64,000 nucleotides of DNA from an uncultured Ralstonia sp. (GCA_913056305.1 CAJXMR010000007.1:1-64000); one strand, 5' to 3'. Shown: positions 36,901 to 46,313, counted from the first letter of the stretch. The notes: a model not told the origin generated them from the letters alone. Made by a program: numbers and translations.

Positions 36901-37680
36901 ATGCTGCAAGGAAAAACCGCCCTAGTCACGGGCTCGACCAGCGGGATCGGTCTGGGCATCGCCTGCGCGCTGGCCGCGCAGGGCGCCAACATCATCATGA
37001 ACGGCTTCGGCGACGTGGAGGGGCCCAAGGCTCAGATCACTGAAGCTGGCAAGCGCGCCATCCGCGTCGGCTACCACGGCGCCGACATGAGCAAGCCGGC
37101 CGAGATCGAAGCGATGTTCGCCTATGCCGATGCCGAATTCGGCGGCGTCGACATCCTGGTGAACAACGCCGGCATCCAGTACGTGGCCAACGTGGAGGAC
37201 TTCCCGACCGAGCGTTGGGATGCCATCATCGCCATCAACCTGACCTCGGCGTTCCACACCACGCGGCTGGCCGTCCCCGGCATGAAGCAGAAGAACTGGG
37301 GGCGGATCATCAACATCGCCTCGGCGCATGGGCTGGTGGCTTCGGCGCAGAAGTCGGCGTACGTGGCGGCCAAGCACGGCATCGTCGGCTTCACCAAGTC
37401 GGTGGCGCTGGAGACCGCGCAGATGGGTATCACGTCCAACGCGATCTGCCCGGGCTGGGTGCTGACACCGCTGGTGCAGAAGCAGATCGACGCGCGTGCC
37501 GAGAAGGAAGGCATCTCCGCACTATTGGCCAAGAAGGAACTGCTGATGGAAAAGCAGCCGTCCGGCGAGTTCGTCACGCCCGACCAGCTTGGTGCGCTGG
37601 CGGTGTTCCTGTGCAGCGATGCCGCGGAGCAGGTGCGCGGCGTGGCCTGGAACATGGATGGCGGTTGGGTCGCGCAGTAG
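36901..37680 (+). CDS. bdhA: 3-hydroxybutyrate dehydrogenase
   Basis: 259-aa SDR that oxidises D-3-hydroxybutyrate to acetoacetate with NAD. Motifs: ALVTGSTSGIGLGIACALA (residues ~6-24), NNAGIQYVANVEDFP, IINIASAHGLVAS with the catalytic Ser, and SAYVAAKHGIVGFTK with Tyr/Lys. The segment IQYVANVEDFP and the C-terminal EQVRGVAWNMDGGWVAQ are typical of the bacterial hydroxybutyrate dehydrogenase group. AGGAGACCGCG precedes the ATG. Third gene of the scoAB unit, followed by a terminator. Confidence 0.94.
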   Translation: MLQGKTALVTGSTSGIGLGIACALAAQGANIIMNGFGDVEGPKAQITEAGKRAIRVGYHGADMSKPAEIEAMFAYADAEFGGVDILVNNAGIQYVANVEDFPTERWDAIIAINLTSAFHTTRLAVPGMKQKNWGRIINIASAHGLVASAQKSAYVAAKHGIVGFTKSVALETAQMGITSNAICPGWVLTPLVQKQIDARAEKEGISALLAKKELLMEKQPSGEFVTPDQLGALAVFLCSDAAEQVRGVAWNMDGGWVAQ

Positions 37681-37701
37681 GGCGGTCCTCACTCCGGAGG
37701 G

Positions 37702-37729
37702 AAGCCCCGCACGCGCGGGGCTTTTTTTC
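37702..37729 (+). terminator. Rho-independent terminator after bdhA
   Basis: AGCCCCGC (37703-37710), ACGC, GCGGGGCT (37715-37722), then T6. Confidence 0.9.
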
Positions 37730-37845
37730 TTTCCGGCCTTTCTTTCCGGCGATATGCCATTGCCTGCTGCATTGCCGCACCGCACCTGGGCCGGCGTACA
37801 ATCAGGCTTCGTTTTCTCCCCGCCGTTCACGTGTAGGAGTTGTTC

Positions 37846-38715
37846 ATGCCCGTTTCGCCGCGCCTTGCGTTCGTGCAGTGTTTGAGTCCGTCCGGTCTGC
37901 ACCGGATGGCTTATCACGAGTGGGGCGATCCGCAGAATCCGCGCGTGCTGGTCTGCGTGCACGGCCTCACCCGCACTGGGCGTGACTTCGACGTGCTGGC
38001 GCAGGCGCTGTGCAACGACTACCGCGTGATCTGCCCGGACGTGGTCGGCCGCGGCCGCTCCGACTGGCTGGTCGATCCGAAGGGCTACGTGCTGCCGCAG
38101 TACGTGGCCGACATGGTCACGCTGGTGGCGCGGCTGAACGTGGAGTCGGTCGACTGGTTCGGCACGTCGATGGGCGGGCTGATCGGCATGAGCCTGGCTG
38201 GCCTGCCGAAGTCGCCGATCCGCAAGATGCTGATCAACGACGTCGGCCCGCGCGTGACGGAATCTTCCGTGTCGCGCATCGGCTCGTACCTGGGGCTGGA
38301 CGTCCGCTTCAAGACCTTCGACGAAGGGCTGGCTTACCTGAAGACCATCAGCGCATCGTTCGGGCCGCACACGCCCGAGCAATGGCGCGAGCTGAATACG
38401 GCCATCCTGAAACCGCGAGGCGGCGAATGGATCCTGCACTACGATCCGCGCATGGCCGAGCCGTTCAAGAGCACTACGCCCGAGCTGATCGCCGCTGGCG
38501 AAACCGCACTGTGGAAGCTGTTTGAGGCCAACACCGGCGAGGTGCTGGTGGTGCGTGGCGCACAGTCCGACCTGCTCACGCGCGAGACCCTCGACGAGAT
38601 GATCCAGCGTGGCCAGCAGGTCAGCACGGTGGAGATCCCCGACGTGGGCCACGCGCCGACCTTCATCCAGCCGGACCAGGTGGCGATCGCCCGCAAGTTC
38701 TTCCTCGGTCAATGA
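37846..38715 (+). CDS. Alpha/beta-fold hydrolase
   Basis: 289 aa. VLVCVHGLTRTGRDFDVLAQAL (oxyanion HG, residues ~36), the nucleophile elbow WFGTSMGGLIGMSL (Ser ~107), an acid probably in VVRGAQSDLLTRETL, and His in IPDVGHAPTFI. The TSMGG elbow and long cap region resemble haloperoxidase-like esterases. TAGGAG lies six bases before ATG 37846. RidA and relA follow on the same strand; substrate unknown. Confidence 0.88.
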   Translation: MPVSPRLAFVQCLSPSGLHRMAYHEWGDPQNPRVLVCVHGLTRTGRDFDVLAQALCNDYRVICPDVVGRGRSDWLVDPKGYVLPQYVADMVTLVARLNVESVDWFGTSMGGLIGMSLAGLPKSPIRKMLINDVGPRVTESSVSRIGSYLGLDVRFKTFDEGLAYLKTISASFGPHTPEQWRELNTAILKPRGGEWILHYDPRMAEPFKSTTPELIAAGETALWKLFEANTGEVLVVRGAQSDLLTRETLDEMIQRGQQVSTVEIPDVGHAPTFIQPDQVAIARKFFLGQ

Positions 38716-38749
38716 CCGCGACGACCATTTTCCCGATTCGATTTGCAAG

Positions 38750-39118
38750 ATGAGCACTGAACTGAAGCGTTACAACGTCGAACATCGCTATTCCGACGCG
38801 GCCGTCTACAACGGCGTCGTCTACGTGGCCGGCCAGGTGCCGGAGACCACGCTGGACGCCGGCATCGCCGAGCAGACCGCCGAGGTGCTCGCCATCATCG
38901 ACCGCGTGCTGGCAGCCAATGGCAGCGACAAGACGCGCATCCTGATGTGCCAGATCTTCCTGAAGGACATCACGGAGATCGGCGAGATGAACACCGTGTG
39001 GGACCAGTGGGTCGCCGCCGAGTCGAAGAACTCGCCGCCGCGCGCCACGGTGGAGGCCGCGCTGGCCAACCCGAAGTACCGCATCGAGATCGTCGTGACC
39101 GCTGCGCAGAAGGGCTGA
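38750..39118 (+). CDS. RidA/YjgF family protein
   Basis: 122 aa, the length of YjgF/YER057c/UK114 proteins. RidA hydrolyses reactive enamine/imine intermediates from PLP enzymes. Visible landmarks: YNGVVYVAGQVPE (residues ~21-33), ILMCQIFLKDITEIGEMNTVWDQW (quoted from ILM), and NSPPRATVEAALANPKYRIEIVVTA, whose Arg residues correspond to the substrate-binding region. Variation from the usual R-C-x-E end block suggests a RidA subfamily rather than RidA proper. Lies 34 bp after the hydrolase and 26 bp before relA. Confidence 0.88.
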   Translation: MSTELKRYNVEHRYSDAAVYNGVVYVAGQVPETTLDAGIAEQTAEVLAIIDRVLAANGSDKTRILMCQIFLKDITEIGEMNTVWDQWVAAESKNSPPRATVEAALANPKYRIEIVVTAAQKG

Positions 39119-39144
39119 CGCGGCGCACGTTTGCAAGACGCACC

Positions 39145-41388
39145 ATGAACAGCAAGACCGACCAGCCCGCCAACGGCGCCGGGACGACGGCAGAGCAGGG
39201 CGCGCAGCACGCAGAGGTGGTGCGGGCACTTGACTACCTGGCGGCCCATGCCGGCGACAACCTCACGCTGACCGGCGAGTCGCTGGAGTCGCACGCGCGC
39301 GGCACGGTGACAATTCTCGAAGGGCTGCGCGTCGATACGCCGGCATTGCAGGCAGCGTCGCTATTTCTGCTGCCCACGCTCGCCATGGACAACGAGCATG
39401 CGCTCGAGCCGGCGTTCGGCGCCGAGGTGGTCAAGCTCGTGCACGACGTCCGGCAACTGCTGCGCATTGGCGCCATCGCCGGTCTGGTCAGCCCGACCGA
39501 CCCCGGCATCACCCGCAAGAACGAAGCCGAGGCGCGGCGCGCGCAGGTCGAGGCGCTGCGCAAGATGCTGCTGGCGTTCGCGCAGGACATCCGCGTGGTG
39601 CTGATACGGCTGGCGTCGCGCTTGCAGTCGCTGCGCTGGCTGGCACAGACCAAGCGCCCCGCGCCCGAGGGCATGGCGCGCGAGACGCTCGATATCTACG
39701 CGCCGCTGGCTAACCGCCTCGGCATCTGGCAACTGAAGTGGGAGCTGGAAGACCTAGGCTTCCGCTTCGACGAGCCCGATACCTACAAGCGCATCGCCCG
39801 CCTGCTGGACGAAAAGCGCATCGAGCGCGAGAAGTTCATCGGCGAGGCCATCGCCCAGTTGCAGAAGACGCTGCACGACGCCGGCATCCAGGCGGAAGTC
39901 ACCGGCCGCCCCAAGCATATCTACAGCATCTGGAAGAAGATGCGCGGCAAGGAACTCGACTTTGCCGACCTGTACGACGTGCGCGCCTTCCGCGTCATCG
40001 TCGACGACATCAAAGATTGCTACACCGTGCTCGGCTTCGTGCACCACATGTGGCAGCCGATCCCGAAGGAATTCGACGACTACATCTCGCGCCCGAAAGC
40101 CAACGGCTACATGTCGCTGCACACGGTGGTGATTGGCGACGACGGCCGCGCGCTGGAGGTGCAGATCCGCACGCGCGAGATGCACCACTTTGCCGAGTAC
40201 GGCGTGGCCGCGCACTGGCGCTACAAGGAGGCCGGCAGCAAGGGCTACGCCGGCCAGTTCTCGGCCAGCGAGCGCTACGACGAGAAGATCGCCTGGCTGC
40301 GCCAGCTCCTGGCCTGGAAGGACGACGCCGAGCACACCGTCGCGCACGAGGATTCCCCGTGGGAACAGCTCAAGCACACCGAGCTGGACGACCACATCTA
40401 CGTGCTGACGCCACAGGCACGCGTGGTCGCGCTGCCGCAGGGCGCCACGCCGGTCGACTTTGCCTACTACCTGCACAGCGATCTCGGACACCGCTGCCGT
40501 GGTGCGCGCGTCGACGGCACGATGGTGCCGCTCAATACGCCGCTCAAGAACGGGCAGACGGTGGAGATCGTCACCGTCAAGCAGGGCGGGCCGTCGCGCG
40601 ATTGGCTGAACACCGAGCTGCACTATCTGGTGAGCCAGCGGGCGCGTGCCAAGGTGCGCGCGTGGTTCAACGCGCTGGAGCTGGAAGAGACGCTCGCGCA
40701 AGGCCGCGCACTGATCGATAAGACGTTGCAGCGTGAAGGCAAGACCGCTGTCAACCTGGAAGAGCTGGCGGCCAAGCTCGGCTACAAATCGCCGGAAGAT
40801 CTGTACGCCGTCGTCGCCAAGGACGAGCTGAGCCTGCGCCGCGTCGAGGCCGTGCTGCGGGCGGACGGCGCACCGCAGCCCGCGCCGGTCGACGACGAAG
40901 CGGCGATCACCAAGAAGAGCCGCGCCACCAGCGTGGCCCGCGGCGCCAAGAGCGGTGTGCTGGTGGTCGGTGTCGATTCGCTGCTCACGCAGATGTCGCG
41001 CTGCTGCAAGCCGGCGCCGCCGGACCCGATCGTCGGTTTCGTCACGCGCGGGCGCGGGGTGTCGATCCACCGGCAGAACTGCGCGACCTTCCAGCAGTTG
41101 GCGTCGCGCGCACCCGGACGCGTGATCCAGACGGAGTGGGGCAAGCGCAGCGATTCGGTCTATCCGGTCGATATCCACGTCGAGGCACTGGACCGCCAGG
41201 GCTTGCTGCGCGACATCTCGGAAATCCTCTCGCGCGAGAAGATCAACGTGACCGGTGTGCGTACGGTGTCGAGCAAGGGCATCGCCAAGATGCAGTTCAC
41301 GGCCGAGGTGGCGGAAGCGACGCAATTGCAACGTGCACTGACATTAATCGAAGAAGTGACGGGGGTGTTGACAGCGCGGCGGAAGTGA
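39145..41388 (+). CDS. relA: GTP pyrophosphokinase RelA ((p)ppGpp synthetase I)
   Basis: 747 aa, RSH family. The N-terminal hydrolase-like domain lacks the HDxxED metal motif (LLPTLAMDNEHALEPAFGA stands in its place), while the synthetase domain carries the EFDD motif (PKEFDDYISRPKANGYMSLHT) typical of RelA rather than SpoT. TGS domain: DHIYVLTPQARVVALPQGATPVDFAYYLHSDLG (residues ~415-447, quoted from DHI). C-terminal zinc-finger region with MSRCCKPAPPDPIVGF, and an ACT domain (YPVDIHVEALDRQGLLRDIS). ATG at 39145 starts the conserved region. Makes ppGpp on stalled ribosomes. Confidence 0.96.
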   Translation: MNSKTDQPANGAGTTAEQGAQHAEVVRALDYLAAHAGDNLTLTGESLESHARGTVTILEGLRVDTPALQAASLFLLPTLAMDNEHALEPAFGAEVVKLVHDVRQLLRIGAIAGLVSPTDPGITRKNEAEARRAQVEALRKMLLAFAQDIRVVLIRLASRLQSLRWLAQTKRPAPEGMARETLDIYAPLANRLGIWQLKWELEDLGFRFDEPDTYKRIARLLDEKRIEREKFIGEAIAQLQKTLHDAGIQAEVTGRPKHIYSIWKKMRGKELDFADLYDVRAFRVIVDDIKDCYTVLGFVHHMWQPIPKEFDDYISRPKANGYMSLHTVVIGDDGRALEVQIRTREMHHFAEYGVAAHWRYKEAGSKGYAGQFSASERYDEKIAWLRQLLAWKDDAEHTVAHEDSPWEQLKHTELDDHIYVLTPQARVVALPQGATPVDFAYYLHSDLGHRCRGARVDGTMVPLNTPLKNGQTVEIVTVKQGGPSRDWLNTELHYLVSQRARAKVRAWFNALELEETLAQGRALIDKTLQREGKTAVNLEELAAKLGYKSPEDLYAVVAKDELSLRRVEAVLRADGAPQPAPVDDEAAITKKSRATSVARGAKSGVLVVGVDSLLTQMSRCCKPAPPDPIVGFVTRGRGVSIHRQNCATFQQLASRAPGRVIQTEWGKRSDSVYPVDIHVEALDRQGLLRDISEILSREKINVTGVRTVSSKGIAKMQFTAEVAEATQLQRALTLIEEVTGVLTARRK

Positions 41389-41410
41389 CGGTATAGTTTC
41401 GTCTTTCGGC

Positions 41411-41487
41411 AGGCTCGTAGCTCAGCTGGTTAGAGCACCACCTTGACATGGTGGGGGTCGTTGGTTCGAGTCCAATCGAGCCTACCA
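41411..41487 (+). tRNA. tRNA-Val (anticodon GAC)
   Basis: 77 nt. Acceptor AGGCTCG pairs with CGAGCCT, discriminator A, encoded CCA, D arm TAGCTCAGCTGGTTAGAGC, anticodon loop TTGACAT, T loop GGTTCGAGTCC. It begins 22 bp after the relA stop and precedes the thrS leader region. Confidence 0.96.
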
Positions 41488-41578
41488 ACGCATTTAGCAG
41501 GGCGCGTCGGGTAGGATGTCCAAGCCGTCATCCTCGCAATCCCGGGATTTGTCCCGTATGAAGTACACAGGGGAAAAC

Positions 41579-41623
41579 ATGATTCAGGCACCGCGAACTA
41601 CAACCGCTTCGGAGCGACAGTAG
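41579..41623 (+). CDS. Putative thrS leader peptide (14 aa, three consecutive Thr)
   Basis: ATG at 41579 lies five bases after AGGGG and opens a 14-codon frame reading MIQAPRTTTASERQ, stop at 41621. Codons 7-9 are ACT ACA ACC, three different Thr codons in a row, directly upstream of the threonyl-tRNA synthetase gene. ACCGCTT (41603-41609), which begins at the third Thr codon, is perfectly complementary to AAGCGGT (41656-41662) just before the terminator. That is the layout of a ribosome-mediated attenuator. Function is inferred, not known. Confidence 0.6.
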   Translation: MIQAPRTTTASERQ

Positions 41624-41677
41624 TCAAGGTGTGGTTTTCACCTTGCGGTCTGCCCAAGCGGTAGACAGCGCAAATGG

Positions 41678-41705
41678 AAACGCGGCCTTGGCCGCGTTTT
41701 TTTTC
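41678..41705 (+). terminator. Attenuator-like terminator in the thrS leader
   Basis: AACGCGGC (41679-41686) pairs with GCCGCGTT (41691-41698) over a CTTG loop, followed by T8 or more. No gene ends just before it except the short Thr-rich ORF, so it most likely acts as a conditional terminator ahead of thrS. Confidence 0.8.
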
Positions 41706-41859
41706 GTCCGCGTTTTTGTGTCACGCGTGGCGATCAAGCTGAAGGCGCTTCGAAGCATCCAATTCGACAACCTGCCACGCCCAAGCGGCGCGGCGCACGA
41801 CAGAATGACGACCGCCCGCGTGCCCCAAGACGCGCGGCGGTGACTCCACAGGAGCAAGC

Positions 41860-43767
41860 ATGATCGCGATTACGCTGCCGGACGGTTCCCGGCGTGAGTT
41901 TCCCGGCCCGGTGACGGTGGCTGAAGTGGCGCAGAGCATCGGCGCCGGCCTGGCCAAGGCCGCGCTGGCCGGTCGCATCGACGGCCAACTGGTCGATACG
42001 AGCTTCAAGATCGAGCAGGACGTCGGTCTCGCCATCATCACGGACAGGGACGCCGACGGCGTCGACGTGATCCGCCACTCGACCGCGCACTTGTTGGCCT
42101 ATGCCGTCAAGGAGCTGTACCCGGACGCCCAGGTCACGATCGGCCCGGTCATCGAGAACGGCTTCTACTATGACTTCGCCTACAAGCGTCCCTTCACGCC
42201 GGAAGACCTCGTCGCCATCGAGAAGAAGATGGCCGAGCTCGTCAAGAAGGACGAGAAGGTCACGCGCGAAGTCTGGAGCCGCGACGATGCCGTCAAGCTG
42301 TTCGAGGGCATGGGCGAGAAGTACAAGGCGGAGATCATCGCCTCGATTCCGCAAGACCAGGAGATCGGCCTGTACCGAGAGGGCAACTTCGTCGACCTGT
42401 GCCGCGGCCCGCACGTGCCGTCCACGGGCAAGCTCAAGGTCTTCAAGCTGATGAAGGTGGCCGGCGCCTACTGGCGCGGCGACCACAACAACGAGATGCT
42501 CCAGCGCATCTACGGTACGGCCTGGGCCAAGAAGGAAGACCAGGATGCCTACCTGCACATGCTGGAAGAGGCCGAGAAGCGCGACCACCGCAGGCTCGGC
42601 CGTGAGCTCGACCTGTTCCACATCGACGAGCACTCGCCGGGCACGGTGTTCTGGCACCCCAAGGGCTGGACGCTGTGGCAGGAAGTCGAGCAGTACATGC
42701 GCCGCGTCTATCGCGAGAACGGCTACCAGGAGGTGAAGGGGCCGCAGATTCTCGACAAGTCGCTGTGGGAAAAGACCGGCCACTGGGACAAGTACCGCGA
42801 GAACATGTTCGTCACGGAATCGGAAAAGCGCGAATACGCGCTCAAGCCGATGAACTGCCCTGGCCACATCCTGATCTACAAGCACGGCATCAAGAGCTAC
42901 CGCGATCTGCCGCTGCGCTTTGGCGAATTCGGCGCCTGCCACCGCAACGAGCCCTCCGGCGGCCTGCACGGCATCATGCGCGTGCGCGGCTTCACGCAGG
43001 ACGACGGCCATATCTTCTGCACCGAAGACATGATCCAGGCCGAGGTGCAGGCGTTCACCACGCTGCTGCAGAAGGTCTACAAGGACTTCGGCTTTGCCGA
43101 CATCCAGTACAAGCTGTCCACGCGCCCGGATAAGCGCATCGGCACCGAAGAAAGCTGGGACCGCGCCGAGGCCGCGCTGGCCGAGGGCCTGCGCGCCTCG
43201 GGCTGCGAGTTCGAATACCTACCGGGCGAAGGGGCGTTCTACGGCCCTAAGATCGAGTATGTGCTCAAGGATGCACTTGGTCGCCCCTGGCAGTGCGGCA
43301 CGATGCAGGTCGATCCGAACCTGCCGGAGCGGCTGGATGCCGAGTACGTTGGCGAGGATGGCGCGCGCCACCGCCCGATCATGCTGCACCGCGCCATCGT
43401 GGGCAGCCTGGAGCGCTTTATCGGTATCTTGATCGAGCAATATGCCGGTGCGTTGCCGATGTGGCTTTCGCCGGTGCAGGTTGCGGTGCTCAGCATCACT
43501 GACGCGCACGCCGAGTACGCACAATCCGTTGCGCAATCCCTGCAAAAACAAGGATTTAGGGCAGTCGTCGATTTGCGGAATGAGAAGATTGGGTATAAAA
43601 TCCGCGAGCATTCCGTGCAGAAGGTCCCCTATCAGGTTGTGGTGGGCGACAAAGAGCGGGATGAAAATCAGGTGGCCGTGCGTGCCCGTGGCAACGTCGA
43701 TCTAGGCTCCATGCCGGTGTCGGCGTTCGTTGAGCGACTGCAGAACGATCTCGCCAACAAGTCATGA
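41860..43767 (+). CDS. thrS: Threonyl-tRNA synthetase
   Basis: Class II synthetase, 635 aa. Domains: TGS (residues 1-~62, starting [17 protein letters not shown]), the editing domain with [16 protein letters not shown] and [15 protein letters not shown], the catalytic core with [12 protein letters not shown] (zinc Cys), motif 2 [31 protein letters not shown], motif 3 [11 protein letters not shown], and the C-terminal anticodon-binding domain. ACAGGAGCAAGC precedes the ATG. First gene of the conserved thrS-infC-rpmI-rplT cluster; the upstream leader suggests control by threonyl-tRNA supply. Confidence 0.98.
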   Translation: MIAITLPDGSRREFPGPVTVAEVAQSIGAGLAKAALAGRIDGQLVDTSFKIEQDVGLAIITDRDADGVDVIRHSTAHLLAYAVKELYPDAQVTIGPVIENGFYYDFAYKRPFTPEDLVAIEKKMAELVKKDEKVTREVWSRDDAVKLFEGMGEKYKAEIIASIPQDQEIGLYREGNFVDLCRGPHVPSTGKLKVFKLMKVAGAYWRGDHNNEMLQRIYGTAWAKKEDQDAYLHMLEEAEKRDHRRLGRELDLFHIDEHSPGTVFWHPKGWTLWQEVEQYMRRVYRENGYQEVKGPQILDKSLWEKTGHWDKYRENMFVTESEKREYALKPMNCPGHILIYKHGIKSYRDLPLRFGEFGACHRNEPSGGLHGIMRVRGFTQDDGHIFCTEDMIQAEVQAFTTLLQKVYKDFGFADIQYKLSTRPDKRIGTEESWDRAEAALAEGLRASGCEFEYLPGEGAFYGPKIEYVLKDALGRPWQCGTMQVDPNLPERLDAEYVGEDGARHRPIMLHRAIVGSLERFIGILIEQYAGALPMWLSPVQVAVLSITDAHAEYAQSVAQSLQKQGFRAVVDLRNEKIGYKIREHSVQKVPYQVVVGDKERDENQVAVRARGNVDLGSMPVSAFVERLQNDLANKS

Positions 43768-43809
43768 GCTGGGCACGGCTTGTTTTTTTGAATCTTTGAG
43801 GACATCAAC

Positions 43810-44334
43810 ATCGCTACTGAGAAATCTCACCGCATCAACCGCGAGATCAGCGCACCGGAAATCCGGCTGACCGGGGTTGAGGGAGAAGCGCTCGGCATCG
43901 TCAAACTGTTCGACGCACTGCGTCTGGCAGAAGAGAAGGACGTCGACCTGGTCGAGATCGCGCCGACCGCGCAGCCGCCCGTCTGCCGCCTGATGGACTA
44001 TGGCAAGTTCAAGTACTCGGAGCAGAAGAAGGCTCACGAGGCCAAGCTGAAGCAGAAGGTCATCCTGGTGAAGGAAGTCAAATTCCGTCCTGGTACTGAC
44101 GACGGTGACTACAATGTCAAGCTCCGCAATGCTCAGCGTTTTCTGGACGAGGATGGGGATCGTGTCAAGGTCACCCTGCGTTTCCGGGGCCGTGAGATGG
44201 CTCACCAGGAACTTGGCATGCGCATGCTGGAGCGAATCAGGACTGACCTGGAGCCATTCGCTCAGGTTGAGCAGATGCCGAAGATGGAAGGTCGCCAGGC
44301 AGTGATGATGTTGGCACCCAAGAAGAAAAAGTAA
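43810..44334 (+). CDS. infC: Translation initiation factor IF-3 (AUC start)
   Basis: Binds the 30S subunit and proofreads the initiation codon. From ATC at 43810 the frame reads [21 protein letters not shown], the normal IF-3 N-terminus, giving 174 aa. There is no ATG, GTG or TTG in this frame until ATG 43993, which would remove about 60 residues of N-domain. TTGAGGA lies seven bases before the ATC. IF-3 is known to discriminate against AUU/AUC, so a non-canonical start gives autoregulation, as with AUU in E. coli. The C-domain includes [19 protein letters not shown] and [18 protein letters not shown]. Confidence 0.95.
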   Translation: MATEKSHRINREISAPEIRLTGVEGEALGIVKLFDALRLAEEKDVDLVEIAPTAQPPVCRLMDYGKFKYSEQKKAHEAKLKQKVILVKEVKFRPGTDDGDYNVKLRNAQRFLDEDGDRVKVTLRFRGREMAHQELGMRMLERIRTDLEPFAQVEQMPKMEGRQAVMMLAPKKKK

Positions 44335-44501
44335 TGCAGTGGCGGCCGGACGATTCCGGCTGCGCTGAGTAGGTTCCAGACGGAAACGTCGGAAAACGCG
44401 GCGAGCGTCAAAGCCTGCCGCGATACAACAAGTGAGTCCGGGTCTTGCAAGTGTCGGCGTCAGCCGTCCACCTGGCTTCATGTCAAAAGCGGAGTTGTTC
44501 C

Positions 44502-44699
44502 ATGCCGAAGATGAAGACGAAGAAAAGCGCCTCGAAGCGCTTTACTGCCCGTCCTGGTGGCACGATCAAACGTGGCCAAGCCTTCAAGCGTCACATCCTG
44601 ACCAAGAAGACCACCAAGAACAAGCGTCACCTGCGCGGTACCGAGGGCGTCCATGAGACGAACCTGAAGTCCGTTCGCGCGATGATGCCGTACGCCTAA
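44502..44699 (+). CDS. rpmI: 50S ribosomal protein L35
   Basis: 65 aa, very basic, beginning [13 protein letters not shown] and containing [20 protein letters not shown], typical of L35. ATG at 44502 lies 168 bases after infC. That intercistronic gap has self-complementary pieces (GGCCGG/CCGGCT around 44344-44364), which may resemble the infC-rpmI region bound by L20 in E. coli. rplT follows after 28 bases. Confidence 0.97.
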   Translation: MPKMKTKKSASKRFTARPGGTIKRGQAFKRHILTKKTTKNKRHLRGTEGVHETNLKSVRAMMPYA

Positions 44700-44727
44700 C
44701 CCTAACTAACTACGAAAGGAGCATTCC

Positions 44728-45084
44728 ATGCCTCGAGTAAAACGTGGGGTCACAGCGCGGGCCCGTCATAAGAAGGTTATCAGCGCAGCCAAGGGTTACC
44801 GCGGCCGCCGCAATAACGTCTATCGCATCGCCAAGCAGGCGGTCATGCGTGCTGGCCAGTACGCCTACCGCGATCGTCGCAACAAGAAGCGCGTGTTCCG
44901 CGCCCTCTGGATTGCACGTATCAACGCTGGTGCACGCGAGCACGGTCTGTCGTACAGCAAGTTCATGAACGGCCTGAAGAAGGCGTCCATCGAGCTGGAC
45001 CGCAAGGTGCTGTCGGACATGGCCATTCACGACAAGGTGGCATTTGCCGCCATCGTGAACCAGGTGAAAGCCAACGTCGCCTGA
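44728..45084 (+). CDS. rplT: 50S ribosomal protein L20
   Basis: 118 aa. It begins [27 protein letters not shown] and contains [21 protein letters not shown], both L20 hallmarks. AAAGGAGCATTCC precedes the ATG. L20 binds 23S rRNA early in assembly and in E. coli represses rpmI-rplT translation. A terminator-type hairpin follows at 45144. Confidence 0.98.
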   Translation: MPRVKRGVTARARHKKVISAAKGYRGRRNNVYRIAKQAVMRAGQYAYRDRRNKKRVFRALWIARINAGAREHGLSYSKFMNGLKKASIELDRKVLSDMAIHDKVAFAAIVNQVKANVA

Positions 45085-45143
45085 GTTGGATTGGCCGGGC
45101 AGGCCGCTGGAATTGCCCAATAGCTTGCCGGCCGATCACCCTG

Positions 45144-45171
45144 ACGGGGCTCTCACCGAGCCCCGTTTTTT
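45144..45171 (+). terminator. Terminator or attenuator between rplT and pheS
   Basis: ACGGGGCTC (45144-45152), TCACC loop, GAGCCCCGT (45158-45166), then T5. In E. coli an attenuator with a Phe leader peptide occupies this place, but here I find no Phe-rich ORF upstream, so it looks like a plain or partial terminator. Confidence 0.85.
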
Positions 45172-45215
45172 ATTCCGCATTTCCGAATCACCCGAATTTT
45201 CACGCTCGCCTTCCC

Positions 45216-46250
45216 ATGTCACTGGATCTGGATCAAGTCGTCGCCGATGCCCAAACCGCGTTCGCCTCTGTGGAGGACAACGCTTCGCTGGAAAACGAGA
45301 AGGCACGCTTTCTCGGCAAGTCTGGCGTACTGACCGACTTGCTCAAGGGCCTCGGCAAGCTCGATCCGGAGACGCGCAAATCGGAAGGCGCGCGCATCAA
45401 CCAGGCCAAGAGCCGCGTTGAAGACGCCCTGAACGCCCGTCGCCAGGCTCTGGCCGATGCGCTGATGAACGCGCGCCTGGCCGCCGAGGCGATCGACGTG
45501 ACGCTGCCCGGCCGCGATGTGGCGGAAGGCAGCCTGCACCCGGTGATGAACACCTGGGAGCGCGTTGCCCAGATCTTCGGCTCGATCGGCTTCGATGTGG
45601 CCGACGGCCCCGAGATCGAAACCGACTGGATGAACTTCACGGCGCTGAACAACCCGGACAACCATCCGGCGCGCTCGATGCAGGACACCTTCTACATCGA
45701 CGGCCGCGACAGCGAAGACAAGCTCCTGCTGCTGCGCACGCACACCAGCCCGATGCAGGTGCGCTACGCCCGCATGCACGTCGAGAAGTACAAGCACCTC
45801 GATCGCATCCCCCCGATCAAGGTGATCGCCCCGGGTCGCACGTACCGCGTCGACAGCGACGCCACGCACTCGCCGATGTTCCACCAGGTCGAAGGCCTCT
45901 GGATTGCCGACAACATCAGCTTTGCCGACCTCAAGGGCGTCTATACCGATTTCCTGCGCAATTTCTTCGAGCGCGACGACATCAACGTGCGTTTCCGCCC
46001 GTCGTACTTCCCGTTCACCGAGCCGTCGGCCGAGATCGACATGGCCTTCGGTAACGGCAAATGGCTGGAGATTTCCGGTTCCGGCCAGGTGCACCCGACC
46101 GTGGTGCGCAACATGGGCCTGGACCCGGAGCGCTACATCGGCTTTGCGTTCGGCTCCGGCCTCGAGCGCCTGACGATGCTGCGCTATGGCATCAACGACC
46201 TGCGCCTGTTCTTCGAGGGCGACGTGCGGTTCCTGCGCCAGTTCGCGTAA
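45216..46250 (+). CDS. pheS: Phenylalanyl-tRNA synthetase alpha subunit
   Basis: 344 aa. An N-terminal coiled-coil (residues ~1-90) precedes the class II core: [31 protein letters not shown] (first 20 from HPV), [36 protein letters not shown] with motif 2, and [21 protein letters not shown] with motif 3. Forms an alpha2-beta2 enzyme with PheT, encoded 63 bp downstream. Confidence 0.98.
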   Translation: MSLDLDQVVADAQTAFASVEDNASLENEKARFLGKSGVLTDLLKGLGKLDPETRKSEGARINQAKSRVEDALNARRQALADALMNARLAAEAIDVTLPGRDVAEGSLHPVMNTWERVAQIFGSIGFDVADGPEIETDWMNFTALNNPDNHPARSMQDTFYIDGRDSEDKLLLLRTHTSPMQVRYARMHVEKYKHLDRIPPIKVIAPGRTYRVDSDATHSPMFHQVEGLWIADNISFADLKGVYTDFLRNFFERDDINVRFRPSYFPFTEPSAEIDMAFGNGKWLEISGSGQVHPTVVRNMGLDPERYIGFAFGSGLERLTMLRYGINDLRLFFEGDVRFLRQFA

Positions 46251-46313
46251 GACGCGTCCGTCCGCAGCTTCGTCACCTTGCCCCGTTAATCGAATTCTCT
46301 TTCCTGTCGCGCC

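Larger units (their letters stand above)
41488..41859 (+). other. thrS leader region (non-coding apart from a leader peptide)
   Basis: 372 bp between tRNA-Val and thrS. It contains a CGGGA-TTTG-TCCCG hairpin (41544-41557), a 14-codon ORF with a Thr run, a TCGG-tetraloop hairpin CGCT/AGCG inside that ORF (41605-41616), a CAAGGTG/CACCTTG hairpin (41625-41645), and a terminator at 41678-41705. About 150 bp then remain before the thrS start, with no further gene. Separate entries describe the elements. Confidence 0.7.

Noticed and set aside
41642..41675. tRNA-like stretch (CCCAAGCGGTAGAC resembles a D arm)
   Set aside because: There is no acceptor, anticodon or T arm around it; better explained as part of the thrS leader.
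41631..41843. 70-codon ORF just before thrS
   Set aside because: It runs through the terminator at 41678-41705 and lacks a ribosome site.
45085..45215. Phe leader peptide ahead of pheST
   Set aside because: There is no ATG-initiated Phe-rich frame before the hairpin at 45144, unlike the thrS leader.
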